Part shown: positions 26,752 through 35,261 of the stretch, piece by piece
Layout: every line of letters begins with the position of its first letter
Position numbering within the stretch: the stretch's first letter is position 1
Source of the DNA: Suipraeoptans intestinalis
GTDB lineage: Bacteria; Bacillota; Clostridia; Lachnospirales; Lachnospiraceae
Direction of reading: 5' to 3'
Assembly (NCBI RefSeq): GCF_009696485.1
Contig: NZ_VULY01000018.1
Location: forward strand, 1,790,001-1,854,000
Length of the DNA: 64,000 nt
Translations under genes and position numbers: made by a program
Notes under the pieces: generated by a model
The model's input: the letters and a program-made list of their open reading frames with translations, nothing else
Told to the model about the DNA's origin: nothing
Database searches by the model: none

Positions 26752-28050
26752 ATGAATGAGAGAGAACTGGCGCTGGAGGTTCTCCTTCAGATCGTAAAAG
26801 AGGGAGAATTCAGCCATATTGCATTGAGACAGGTATTGGCCCAGTATCAATATCTGGAAAAACGAAAACGGGCATTTTTGACAAAAGTGGTGGAAGGAAC
26901 ACTGGAACGGATGATAGAGCTGGATCATGTGATCAATTGCTTTTCCAAAACTTCCACAGACAGGATGAAGCCGGAGATCCTGTTGATTTTAAGAAGCGGA
27001 GTCTATCAGCTGTTCTATATGGACAGCGTTCCGGACTCCGCCGTTTGTAATGAAGCGGTAAAGCTGGCCAAAAGAAAAGGATTTGCGCCTTTGGCGGGAT
27101 TTGTAAATGGAGTGTTAAGAAATATCGCGCGCCACAGGAAGGAAATTCCTTATCCAGACAAAAAAGAAATAAAAAAATATATATCAGTTCGCTATTCTCT
27201 TCCCGAATGGCTGGTGGATCAATGGGTGAAGGAATATGGGGCAGAGGTGACAGAACAGATGGGACAGGAATTTTTGAAGGAGCAGCCCCTGACCGTTCAC
27301 ATCCACACAGACCGGATAGACAGGCAGGCGCTGATCGCCCTGCTGGAGCAGGAAGGAGTCTGTGTCCGGCAGGATGATACCTACGCAGATGTGCTGTATC
27401 TGTCAGAGTATGATTATCTGGGGAAGGTATCAGGGTTTCAAAAGGGGTATTTTCAGGTGCAGGACATCAGTTCCATGGAGGTGGTGCGGCTGGCAGAACC
27501 AAAGGAAGGAGATCAGGTGCTGGATGTGTGCGCTGCACCGGGAGGAAAGGCTGTCCATATGGCACAGCAGCTACATGGCACCGGGCAGGTAGAAGCAAGA
27601 GACCTGACAGACTACAAGATAGAGCAGCTGGAAGAGAACCGGATACGAAACGGATTGTCTAATATGACAGTGAAGAAATGGGACGCCCGCATCCTGGATG
27701 AAGCGGCGGTAGGACAGAAGGACATCGTTCTGGCAGACCTGCCCTGTTCCGGACTGGGGGTGCTGGGCAGAAAGCCGGATCTGAAATACAAGATGACGAG
27801 AGATATGACAAAGAGTCTGTGCGCTTTGCAAAAGGAGATCCTGGAGGTGGTACGGCAGTATGTAAAGCCGGGAGGAAAGCTTGTGTACAGCACCTGCACC
27901 ATCAACCGGGAAGAAAATGAAGAAAATACGCGGTGGTTTTTAGAGCGTTTTCCGGAGTTTGAGCTGAGAAAACAGGAACAAAGACTGCCGGGCATCCACA
28001 AAGGAGACGGGTTCTACCTTGCGGTCTTCCGAAAGTGTACAGAAGCTTAG
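26752..28050 (+). CDS. rsmB: 16S rRNA (cytosine-967-C5) methyltransferase RsmB
   Basis: 432 aa. An N-terminal NusB-like RNA-binding domain (about 1-135) is followed by a SAM-dependent methyltransferase domain with motif I DVCAAPGGK, DLPCSG (Cys332) and the STCT motif (Cys382), the two cysteines of m5C enzymes. Start: ATG 26752 (MNERELALEVL) fits the family N-terminus although its Shine-Dalgarno sequence is weak; the frame extends to a TTG at 26677 within the peptidase gene. Confidence 0.93.
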   Translation: MNERELALEVLLQIVKEGEFSHIALRQVLAQYQYLEKRKRAFLTKVVEGTLERMIELDHVINCFSKTSTDRMKPEILLILRSGVYQLFYMDSVPDSAVCNEAVKLAKRKGFAPLAGFVNGVLRNIARHRKEIPYPDKKEIKKYISVRYSLPEWLVDQWVKEYGAEVTEQMGQEFLKEQPLTVHIHTDRIDRQALIALLEQEGVCVRQDDTYADVLYLSEYDYLGKVSGFQKGYFQVQDISSMEVVRLAEPKEGDQVLDVCAAPGGKAVHMAQQLHGTGQVEARDLTDYKIEQLEENRIRNGLSNMTVKKWDARILDEAAVGQKDIVLADLPCSGLGVLGRKPDLKYKMTRDMTKSLCALQKEILEVVRQYVKPGGKLVYSTCTINREENEENTRWFLERFPEFELRKQEQRLPGIHKGDGFYLAVFRKCTEA

Positions 28051-28083
28051 ACGAAGCAAAGAAGCGCCGGAAGGAGCAGGAAT

Positions 28084-28206
28084 ATGCAGGAAGAACGCCT
28101 GCGAACAGGAATTGGGACAAGAAAGTCGGGAATACCGGAAATTCTTTCCGGGACTAAAAAACAGACAGGCGGCAGCTCCCTGAAGCCTGGAAAGAGTAAC
28201 AGATAG
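28084..28206 (+). CDS. Possible small ORF, 40 aa, unknown
   Basis: In the 213-bp gap between rsmB and rlmN an ATG at 28084 follows AAGGAG at good spacing and opens a 40-codon frame (begins MQEERLRTGIGTRKSG) ending at TAG 28206. It is basic and glycine-rich, without a membrane helix or known motif. It may be chance in purine-rich sequence. Confidence 0.25.
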   Translation: MQEERLRTGIGTRKSGIPEILSGTKKQTGGSSLKPGKSNR

Positions 28207-28263
28207 AAAAAAGGACTTTCTGGGAGCAGAAAGAGAAAATGAAACGGAAGTTGGAAAGAGACG

Positions 28264-29304
28264 ATGGCGGAAAAACGAGAGATCAGATCCTGTACCAGAC
28301 AGGAGCTAACAGAGATGATGGAGGAGATGGGAGAAAAAAAGTTTCGGGGCGAGCAGGTTTACCAGTGGATTCATCAGAAGCTGGCCGAAGACTTTGATGA
28401 GATGACCAATCTGCCCAAAAGTCTGCGGGAAAAGCTGAAAGAGCAGACCAGTCTCCACACGCTGCATCTGGAAGAAAGACAGGTGTCCCAGGTGGACAAA
28501 ACAGAAAAATATCTGTTTTCCCTGGAAGACGGAAATATGATCGAAAGCGTTCTGATGCGCCATGCCTACGGCAACTCTGTCTGTATCTCCTCCCAGGCAG
28601 GCTGCCGGATGGGGTGTCGGTTTTGTGCATCGGGGATCGGAGGATTAAGACGGAACCTTTCCGTCGGAGAAATGCTGGGGCAGGTCTATGAAATCCAGCG
28701 CAGGACAAAGGAGAGAGTCTCTCATGTGGTGGTCATGGGAACGGGAGAGCCCTTGGACAACTACGAAAATTTTGTAGCCTTTCTGCGGATGATCAGCGAC
28801 GGGCATGGATTGAACATCAGCCAGAGAAATATCACGGCTTCCACCTGCGGGATCGTTCCGGGGATCCTGCGGCTGGCAAAAGAAAAGTTTCAGATCACCC
28901 TGGCGCTTTCTCTTCACGGATCCAGCCAGGAAAAAAGAAAAAGACTGATGCCGGTGGCGTCTTCCTATCCGCTGGATCAGGTCATGGAAGCCTGCGACGT
29001 GTATTTGAAAGAAACCGGCAGGAGGGTCAGCTTTGAGTACAGCCTGGTGGCAGACGTCAACGATACAGAAGAGGATATCCGGGAACTGACAGAACTTTTA
29101 AAGGGCAGAAACTGCCATGTGAATGTGATTCCGGTAAATCCCATCCGTGAACGGGAATTCAAAAAACCGGGACGGGAAAAAGCTATGCAGTTCAAAAATA
29201 AACTTGAAAAAAACGGAATTAATGTTACTATAAGAAAAGAAAGAGGCTCAGACATAGATGGAGCCTGCGGTCAGTTGCGGAGGCGGCACATAACGTCTGA
29301 ATAA
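28264..29304 (+). CDS. rlmN: 23S rRNA (adenine-2503-C2) methyltransferase RlmN
   Basis: Radical SAM methyltransferase, 346 aa. An N-terminal HhH-like domain (FRGEQVYQWIHQK) is followed by cluster motif C114-x3-C118-x2-C121 (CRMGCRFC), GTGEPLDNY, and a C-terminal GACGQLR with the second methyl-carrying cysteine. It modifies A2503 of 23S rRNA and A37 of some tRNAs. Resistance-type Cfr is less likely given the housekeeping context. Confidence 0.94.
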   Translation: MAEKREIRSCTRQELTEMMEEMGEKKFRGEQVYQWIHQKLAEDFDEMTNLPKSLREKLKEQTSLHTLHLEERQVSQVDKTEKYLFSLEDGNMIESVLMRHAYGNSVCISSQAGCRMGCRFCASGIGGLRRNLSVGEMLGQVYEIQRRTKERVSHVVVMGTGEPLDNYENFVAFLRMISDGHGLNISQRNITASTCGIVPGILRLAKEKFQITLALSLHGSSQEKRKRLMPVASSYPLDQVMEACDVYLKETGRRVSFEYSLVADVNDTEEDIRELTELLKGRNCHVNVIPVNPIREREFKKPGREKAMQFKNKLEKNGINVTIRKERGSDIDGACGQLRRRHITSE

Positions 29305-29314
29305 GGAGATATAC

Positions 29315-30058
29315 ATGAAGATTTATGCGATGACAGATGTAGGAAGAAAGCGTGAAATGAATCAGGACTACGTCTATGTGACGGATGAACCTGTGGGACC
29401 CTTTCCCAACCTTTTAGTGGTGGCAGACGGGATGGGAGGACACAAGGCAGGGGATTTTGCTTCCAAATATACCGTGGGTGTGCTGAAGGAAGAGCTGGAG
29501 CATACACCTCTGGACAAGCCGGAAGAGATCCTGCGCAATATCGTCAGCGTTGCCAACGAGAAATTGATCAAAGAAGCGTCCAAGGACGTAAAGCTGGAAG
29601 GGATGGGAACGACGCTGGTGGTTTCCACCGTGGTGGGGAACACCCTGTATTTTGCAAATGTGGGAGACAGCCGTCTTTACCTGATCAATGACAAGATCCG
29701 TCAGCTGTCCAAGGATCATTCTCTGGTGGAGGAGATGGTCCGTCTGGGAGGGATCAAAGCGGAGGAGGCGAAGAACCATCCGGACAAAAATATCATTACC
29801 AGAGCCATGGGAGTCAAGGCGTCTGTGGAGGCGGATATTTATGAGTACCGTCTAAAAAAGGGAGATATCATTTTGATGTGTACCGACGGCCTCAGCAATA
29901 TGGTAGAGGACGAGGATATGTTTGATATCGTAAAGGGAGCAAGGGATATAGTGGAAGCGGTGCAGATGCTGGTGGAAAAGGCCAACAGCAACGGAGGTCG
30001 TGATAATATAGGGGTGATTTTGGCACAGCCGCTTGCAGATGAGGTGAGTATATGGTAA
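29315..30058 (+). CDS. PP2C-family Ser/Thr protein phosphatase Stp
   Basis: 247 aa, metal-dependent PPM phosphatase. Motifs: DVGRKREMNQD (metal Asp), VADGMGGHKAGD, NVGDSRLYL, CTDGLSNMVED and GGRDNIGVI. It reverses phosphorylation by the adjacent kinase; the two genes overlap by 7 bp, the standard Stp/PrkC arrangement of Firmicutes. Good GGAGATATAC ribosome-binding site. Confidence 0.95.
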   Translation: MKIYAMTDVGRKREMNQDYVYVTDEPVGPFPNLLVVADGMGGHKAGDFASKYTVGVLKEELEHTPLDKPEEILRNIVSVANEKLIKEASKDVKLEGMGTTLVVSTVVGNTLYFANVGDSRLYLINDKIRQLSKDHSLVEEMVRLGGIKAEEAKNHPDKNIITRAMGVKASVEADIYEYRLKKGDIILMCTDGLSNMVEDEDMFDIVKGARDIVEAVQMLVEKANSNGGRDNIGVILAQPLADEVSIW

Positions 30059-32073
30059 AAGATGGAATATTTCTAGGGAAGAGATATGAGGTGCTAAGTA
30101 AGATCGGCGCCGGCGGGATGGCAGATGTCTATAAAGGCAGGGACATCATGCTGAACCGCTATGTGGCCATTAAGGTCCTGAAAAAGGCATACAGGGCAGA
30201 CGACAGCTTTGTCCAGAAGTTCCGGTCGGAAGCACAGGCGGCGGCAGGACTTTTGGATCCCAATATTGTCAATGTATACGATGCGGGAGAAGACAGAGGT
30301 CTGTACTATATGGTAATGGAGCTGGTAGAGGGCATTACCTTAAAGGAATATGTGGAAAAGAAGGGGAGGCTTTCTCATCGGGAGGCGGTAAGTATCGCCA
30401 TCCAGGTCTGCTCCGGCATCAAGGCGGCACATGCCGCAGGGATCATCCATAGAGATATCAAGCCGCACAATATCATCATTTCCAGAGACGGGAAGGTAAA
30501 GGTGACCGATTTTGGCATTGCAAAAGCCATTACATCCAATACCGTTACTTTTAATGCGATGGGATCCGTACATTACAGTTCCCCGGAGCAGGTCAGGGGA
30601 GGATACAGTGACCAGAAAAGTGACATTTACTCCATCGGGATCACGCTGTTTGAAATGGTAACAGGCAGCCTGCCGTTTGACGGGGATTCCACGGTTTCCG
30701 TGGCAATGCAGCATATCCAGGATGAGATACCGGTGCCAAGTGATCTGGTTTCCGGAGTTCCTTACAGCCTGGAACGGATCATTTTGAAATGTACCCAGAA
30801 GAATGCAGAACGAAGATATAAGAGCACAGAAGAACTGATCCAGGATCTGAAGCATTCGCTGGTAGATCCGGAGGGGAACTTTGTGTATATTCCGCCGCTA
30901 GAATCGGCGCAGACGATCATGATCAGCGACGAAGAACTGGATGACATCAAAAAATCCTACATTGATGGGGATGAAGACGACGAGGAAGACTATGACACCG
31001 GCATTATAGAAGACTACGATGACGAGGATTACGACAAGGAATATGCCAGAAAAAAGGAGCGATCGGCAGATGAAGTCAATCCCCGCATGAACAAGGTGAT
31101 CAAGGTCATGACCATAGTGGCGGCGATCCTGATCGCTTTGATCCTTATTTTCGTCATTGGAAAGGCGGCAGGGATCTTCAAGTCGTTTCCTGCCATTGAC
31201 AGCTCGGAAACGGAAAGCAAGGTAAAAGTACCCAATGTCGTAGGGATGACGGAAGAAGACGCCAAGACCGCTCTGAATAAAAAGGGTCTTGGGATCAAGG
31301 TGGTGGAACGCAAGGAATCCACCAAGTATGAGGCCGGCGTGGTTTCCAAACAAAAGACGGAAGCCGGCAAACAGGTGAAAAGGAATACAACCATAGAGGT
31401 GACGGTCAGCTCCGGACTGGTAGGAGAAGAGATCACTGTTCCGGATGTCAGCGGCATGAGCGAGGAAGAAGCACAGAAGGCTCTGCAAAATGCCGGATTC
31501 CAGAAGGTATCCTCCGAGTATGTATACAGTGATTCGGCTGCAGAGGGAGAAGTGATCGAAACGACTCCGGCAGTGGGATCCAAAGCCACCAAGGATACGA
31601 CGATCGTGCTGAAGATCAGTAAGGGAGGCGAGAAGAAGTCTGTCCCCAATGTAGAAGGGACACAGGTGGCGACAGCGCAGGAGACACTGTTTAACGCAGG
31701 TCTGACGGTAGGAACCATCACCTATGAATACAGCAGCAAGGTGGCGAAGGGGATGGTGATCTCCCAGTCTGTGAAGAGTGGGAAGAAGGTGGCGTCCGGA
31801 ACCAGTGTGGATCTGGTGGTCAGCGATGGGGAGGAACCGGCAGAGCAGGTAACGATCCCGCCCATCACAAACACATCCCTGGAAAATGCGAAGCAGCTGT
31901 TGAGTGCGAATGGATTGAAGACCGGCACGGTGACTTATTCCAATAGCGACTATCCGGCCGGATATGTGATCAGCTGTTCACCGGGAGAGGGTGCGGTGGT
32001 GGATGAAGGTACCAGCATCAATCTGGAGGTAAGCAAGGGACCTGCTTCTTCCGGAACGCAAAATTCAAATTAA
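30052..32073 (+). CDS. prkC: Membrane Ser/Thr protein kinase with PASTA domains (PrkC/StkP)
   Basis: 673 aa. The N-terminal kinase domain (about 10-275) has the glycine loop GAGGMADVYKG, Lys41, HRDIKPHN (Asp135) and DFG (153-155). A very acidic juxtamembrane segment around 305-340 (repeated DED/DYDDEDYD runs) precedes a single helix at about 349-370. Outside are four PASTA repeats, which sense muropeptides or lipid II in this family. It links wall status to growth, division or germination. The Asp/Glu/Tyr-rich juxtamembrane segment is more extreme than in Bacillus PrkC. Confidence 0.95.
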   Translation: MVKDGIFLGKRYEVLSKIGAGGMADVYKGRDIMLNRYVAIKVLKKAYRADDSFVQKFRSEAQAAAGLLDPNIVNVYDAGEDRGLYYMVMELVEGITLKEYVEKKGRLSHREAVSIAIQVCSGIKAAHAAGIIHRDIKPHNIIISRDGKVKVTDFGIAKAITSNTVTFNAMGSVHYSSPEQVRGGYSDQKSDIYSIGITLFEMVTGSLPFDGDSTVSVAMQHIQDEIPVPSDLVSGVPYSLERIILKCTQKNAERRYKSTEELIQDLKHSLVDPEGNFVYIPPLESAQTIMISDEELDDIKKSYIDGDEDDEEDYDTGIIEDYDDEDYDKEYARKKERSADEVNPRMNKVIKVMTIVAAILIALILIFVIGKAAGIFKSFPAIDSSETESKVKVPNVVGMTEEDAKTALNKKGLGIKVVERKESTKYEAGVVSKQKTEAGKQVKRNTTIEVTVSSGLVGEEITVPDVSGMSEEEAQKALQNAGFQKVSSEYVYSDSAAEGEVIETTPAVGSKATKDTTIVLKISKGGEKKSVPNVEGTQVATAQETLFNAGLTVGTITYEYSSKVAKGMVISQSVKSGKKVASGTSVDLVVSDGEEPAEQVTIPPITNTSLENAKQLLSANGLKTGTVTYSNSDYPAGYVISCSPGEGAVVDEGTSINLEVSKGPASSGTQNSN

Positions 32074-32104
32074 AAAGGTTCTTGGAAATTTCGATGAGGA
32101 AATT

Positions 32105-32983
32105 ATGCAGGGAAAGATTGTAAAAGGAATTGCCGGATTCTACTACGTGGATGTAGTAGGATCCGGTGTTTATGAGTGTAAGGCAAAGGGCGGATTTCGC
32201 CGGGACGGTAAGAAACCGCTGGTGGGAGATAACGTAGAGATCTGTGTTCTGGATGAAGACAGGAAGGTGGGAAGCATGACGGAGATCTTTCCTAGGAAAA
32301 ACCAACTGATTCGACCGGCAGCAGCCAATGTGGATCAGGCGCTGGTGGTATTTGCGGCAGCCAGACCCAAACCGCACTTTAACCTCCTGGATCGCTTTTT
32401 GGTCAGGATGGAGCGGGAAAAGATCCCTGTCATTCTTTGCTTTAATAAAGAGGATATTGTGACAGAGGAGGATGTAAAGGCGCTGGAGGATATTTATGGA
32501 GCGACCGGGTATCCTCTTATTTTTACCAGTGCAAAGGAAGAAACCAACATAGAAATACTGAAAAGGGCATTGCGGGGAAAGACTACGGTGCTGGCAGGAC
32601 CTTCCGGCGTAGGAAAGTCATCCCTTGTTAATCGTCTGATCCCGGAAGCGGATATGGAGACAGGGGAGATCAGCCGAAAGATCGAAAGAGGAAAGCATAC
32701 CACCAGACATTCCCAGCTGTTTTTGCTGGGACAGGATTCCTATCTGATGGATACGCCGGGGTTCAGCTCTCTTTCCGTATTGGATTTTGAGAAGGAGGAA
32801 CTGAAGGCATATTTTCCCGAATTTGCGCGCTGGGAAGAAGCCTGCCGGTTTCATGGATGTGACCATATTCACGAGCCCGGCTGTAAGGTGAAGGAAAAAG
32901 TGGAGGAAGGAGCGATTTCTCCTGTCCGATATAAAAGTTATCAGGAAATCTACGAAGAATTGAGAGGAAAGAGGAGGTATTAG
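32105..32983 (+). CDS. rsgA: Ribosome small subunit-dependent GTPase RsgA
   Basis: 292 aa. An N-terminal OB fold is followed by a circularly permuted GTPase with the G4-like FNKEDIV before the P-loop GPSGVGKS (165-172) and DTPGF, then the zinc knuckle CRFHGCDHIHEPGC. It assists late 30S assembly. It directly follows prkC, as in B. subtilis (prkC-rsgA-rpe-thiN), and precedes rpe by 2 bp. Confidence 0.95.
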   Translation: MQGKIVKGIAGFYYVDVVGSGVYECKAKGGFRRDGKKPLVGDNVEICVLDEDRKVGSMTEIFPRKNQLIRPAAANVDQALVVFAAARPKPHFNLLDRFLVRMEREKIPVILCFNKEDIVTEEDVKALEDIYGATGYPLIFTSAKEETNIEILKRALRGKTTVLAGPSGVGKSSLVNRLIPEADMETGEISRKIERGKHTTRHSQLFLLGQDSYLMDTPGFSSLSVLDFEKEELKAYFPEFARWEEACRFHGCDHIHEPGCKVKEKVEEGAISPVRYKSYQEIYEELRGKRRY

Positions 32984-32985
32984 CA

Positions 32986-33648
32986 ATGAAGTATATACTT
33001 GCGCCGTCTATTTTGGCAGCCGATTTTAAGGAACTGGGCAAGGAAATTGCACGCACGGAAGAAAATGGTGCAGAATATCTGCATTTTGATGTTATGGACG
33101 GCATGTTTGTACCCAGCATTTCTTTTGGAATGCCTGTTTTGGCATCTATTCGTAGCGGCACCGATCAGTTTATGGATGCCCATCTGATGGTAGAGGAGCC
33201 GATCCGTTATGTGGAGGCTTTTCAAAAGGCAGGAGCCGATCAGGTGACGGTACATCTGGAGGCCTGTAAAGAGGTAGAAGAAACCCTGCGAAAGATCCGG
33301 GAGCTGACTATGAAGGTAGGACTTTCCATCTGTCCGGATACGGAGGTTTCCAAGCTGCTTCCTTATCTGGAAATGGTAGACATGGTGCTGATCATGAGCG
33401 TTCACCCGGGATTTGGAGGACAGTCCTTTATCCCGGCATCGCTGGATAAGATCCGCGAATTGCGGGCAGAGATCAGCAAGACGGGCAGAGAGATAGACAT
33501 TCAGGTAGACGGAGGGATTTATCTGCACAACGTCAAAGAAGTATTGGATGCGGGAGCCAATATCATCGTGGCAGGCTCTGCTGTGTTCCGGGGAGACGCA
33601 GGAGAAAACACCCGCAGATTTATGGAGATCCTGCGGGAATATTCGTAA
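32986..33648 (+). CDS. rpe: Ribulose-phosphate 3-epimerase
   Basis: TIM-barrel epimerase of the pentose phosphate pathway, 220 aa. Family motifs: SILAADF, HFDVMDGMFVPSISFG (metal His/Asp), HLMVEEP, SVHPGFGGQ and QVDGGI. Start ATG with GAGGAGG five to seven bases upstream. Conserved position between rsgA and thiN. Confidence 0.96.
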   Translation: MKYILAPSILAADFKELGKEIARTEENGAEYLHFDVMDGMFVPSISFGMPVLASIRSGTDQFMDAHLMVEEPIRYVEAFQKAGADQVTVHLEACKEVEETLRKIRELTMKVGLSICPDTEVSKLLPYLEMVDMVLIMSVHPGFGGQSFIPASLDKIRELRAEISKTGREIDIQVDGGIYLHNVKEVLDAGANIIVAGSAVFRGDAGENTRRFMEILREYS

Positions 33649-33796
33649 AGCCCAAACGCACCGGTATCAGCGGACGGAGCTGTGGAGGATCTCGAAAGAA
33701 GTGCGAAACAAAAAAAGAACTGCAGGCATGCCGATGGGAGTGCAGGCAGGAAAGCAAGAGCAGGGACAAGGCAGCAGGAGAGAGGAAGCAGGACAT

Positions 33797-34486
33797 ATGG
33801 GGAAAACGGCAGTGTTGGTAAGCGGAGGTATCCTGGAAGAGCAGTTTGCAAAAGAGTGGCTGGAAAAAGAGAGAGAGAAAGTTCTGGTAGGGATAGACCG
33901 GGGGGCAGAGTTTTTGTTTCACAGACAGGTGATGCCCGACTATGTAGTGGGAGATCTTGACAGCATGGACAGAGAGATCGCCGACTATTATCAGCATGCC
34001 GAGGGGGTGATCCTTCGCCGTTTCCATCCGGTCAAGGATGCCACCGACACAGAGATCGCGATCCGCCTCTGTATAGAGCTGAAATGTGATACGGTATATA
34101 TTCTGGGAGCGACGGGAGGAAGACTGGATCATTTCTGGGGAAATGTACAAAGCCTTGCAATCCTGCTGCAGGCGGGAGTCAAGGGCGTGATCCTGGACAG
34201 TCAGAATCACATTTCCCTGCTGGGAAAGGGAGAGGTCTGCCTGAAAAGGCAGGAAGCCTACGGCCCCTATTTTTCCCTGTTTCCGTTGGGGGAAGAGCCG
34301 GTGACGGTAGATGTGAAAGGGGCGAAATACCCGTTGACCGGGCACAGGCTTTCCGCCTATAACAGCCTGTGCGTCAGCAATACCTTTGAAGAGGATACGG
34401 TTGCGATCCGAAGCTACGGAGGTACGGCGGTACTGATGCAGACCAGGGACGGAAAGAAGGACGGGAACGAAAGGGGCGTGCAATAA
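33797..34486 (+). CDS. thiN: Thiamine pyrophosphokinase
   Basis: 229 aa; transfers pyrophosphate from ATP to thiamine. Motifs: GIDRGAEFL, VGDLDSMD, HPVKDATDTEIA and LGATGGRLDHFWGN. ATG 33797 matches the family N-terminus and has an AGGAAGCAGGA upstream; the longer frame reaches back into rpe and is not supported. Last gene of the cluster; a terminator follows. Confidence 0.93.
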   Translation: MGKTAVLVSGGILEEQFAKEWLEKEREKVLVGIDRGAEFLFHRQVMPDYVVGDLDSMDREIADYYQHAEGVILRRFHPVKDATDTEIAIRLCIELKCDTVYILGATGGRLDHFWGNVQSLAILLQAGVKGVILDSQNHISLLGKGEVCLKRQEAYGPYFSLFPLGEEPVTVDVKGAKYPLTGHRLSAYNSLCVSNTFEEDTVAIRSYGGTAVLMQTRDGKKDGNERGVQ

Positions 34487-34626
34487 AAATCGCAAAATAA
34501 GGGGAAAGGAATCTTTCTGATGCACCTTATGGAGCATTCTCTTAGTAAACAGTGGATAGAAGTCATGAGTCCGGATAAAGAAACGATTTACTCCCTGTTT
34601 ATATATGCGATAAAGCTTTCAAACAA

Positions 34627-34677
34627 ACGAGCAGCAGATCCTGTCGAAAGACAGTTTTTGCTGGTCGTTTTTTTGTA
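34627..34677 (+). terminator. Terminator at the end of the priA-thiN cluster
   Basis: ACGAGCAGC (around 34628-34636) pairs with GCTGGTCGT (34660-34668, one mismatch) around an inner GACAG-type hairpin, then a T7 tract. A weak 52-codon frame (34520-34678) runs through it and is not accepted as a gene; apart from this, 34487-34784 holds only the following promoter. Confidence 0.75.
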
Positions 34678-34707
34678 AAATTTTTTGGATTTTTTTCGAG
34701 AAAATTA

Positions 34708-34738
34708 TTGACTTGGAGTTAACTCAAAGGAGTATAGT
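34708..34738 (+). promoter_or_regulatory. MerR-type promoter with 19-bp spacer and operator palindrome
   Basis: TTGACT (34708-34713) and TATAGT (34733-34738) are separated by 19 bp, the over-long spacing that MerR-family activators correct by DNA distortion. The perfect palindrome GAGTTAACTC (34716-34725) lies in the spacer. This predicts autoregulation of the merR gene and its downstream operon. Confidence 0.85.
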
Positions 34739-34784
34739 ACAGACAGGAGATACCAGAAACAAGTCGATTGGAAGGAGGAATGTC

Positions 34785-35174
34785 ATGACCATTAAGGAAG
34801 TGAGTGAGAAATTTGATCTTACTCCGGATACACTACGCTACTACGAGCGAGTTGGTGTCATCCCGGCGGTAAATCGTACAAAAGGCGGCATTCGTGATTA
34901 TTCCCAGCAGGACATAAAATGGATTGAGAATGCTGTCTGCATGAGGAGCGCCGGGGTTCCGGTGGAAATGCTGATTGAGTATGTGAAGCTTTTTCAAGAA
35001 GGGGATTCAACCATTACAGCAAGACGCGATCTTTTGATGGAAGTTCGGATAGAAGTGCAGAAACAGCTGGATAAATATCAGGCTACGATGGACAGGATAA
35101 ATTATAAGATATCCCGGTATGAAGAAGCAGTGAAAACAGGTATTCTTATTTGGGACGCCGAGGAAATTCAATGA
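34785..35174 (+). CDS. MerR family transcriptional regulator
   Basis: 129 aa. An N-terminal winged helix (MTIKEVSEKFDLTPDTLRYY, ERVGVIPAVNRT) is followed by a dimerising coiled coil (about 75-120). No cysteine pair of metal-sensing MerR proteins is present at the C-terminus. The sequence resembles the group that controls aldo-keto reductases and alcohol dehydrogenases under aldehyde or electrophile stress. ATG 34785 follows AAGGAGGAA. The frame extends upstream, but the promoter lies there. Base composition from here to about 37300 is more A/T-rich with different codon choice than the flanks. Confidence 0.9.
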   Translation: MTIKEVSEKFDLTPDTLRYYERVGVIPAVNRTKGGIRDYSQQDIKWIENAVCMRSAGVPVEMLIEYVKLFQEGDSTITARRDLLMEVRIEVQKQLDKYQATMDRINYKISRYEEAVKTGILIWDAEEIQ

Positions 35175-35261
35175 GCAACTGATTCAATTTGCAGCATGGC
35201 AACCAGAGTTTGAAACATCATAAACAGAGCAAATCATATTAGAGTTGAAGGAGGAACACAT

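Noticed and set aside
34520-34678. 52-codon frame after thiN
   Set aside because: It runs through the terminator hairpin and its T tract, and no motif is seen.
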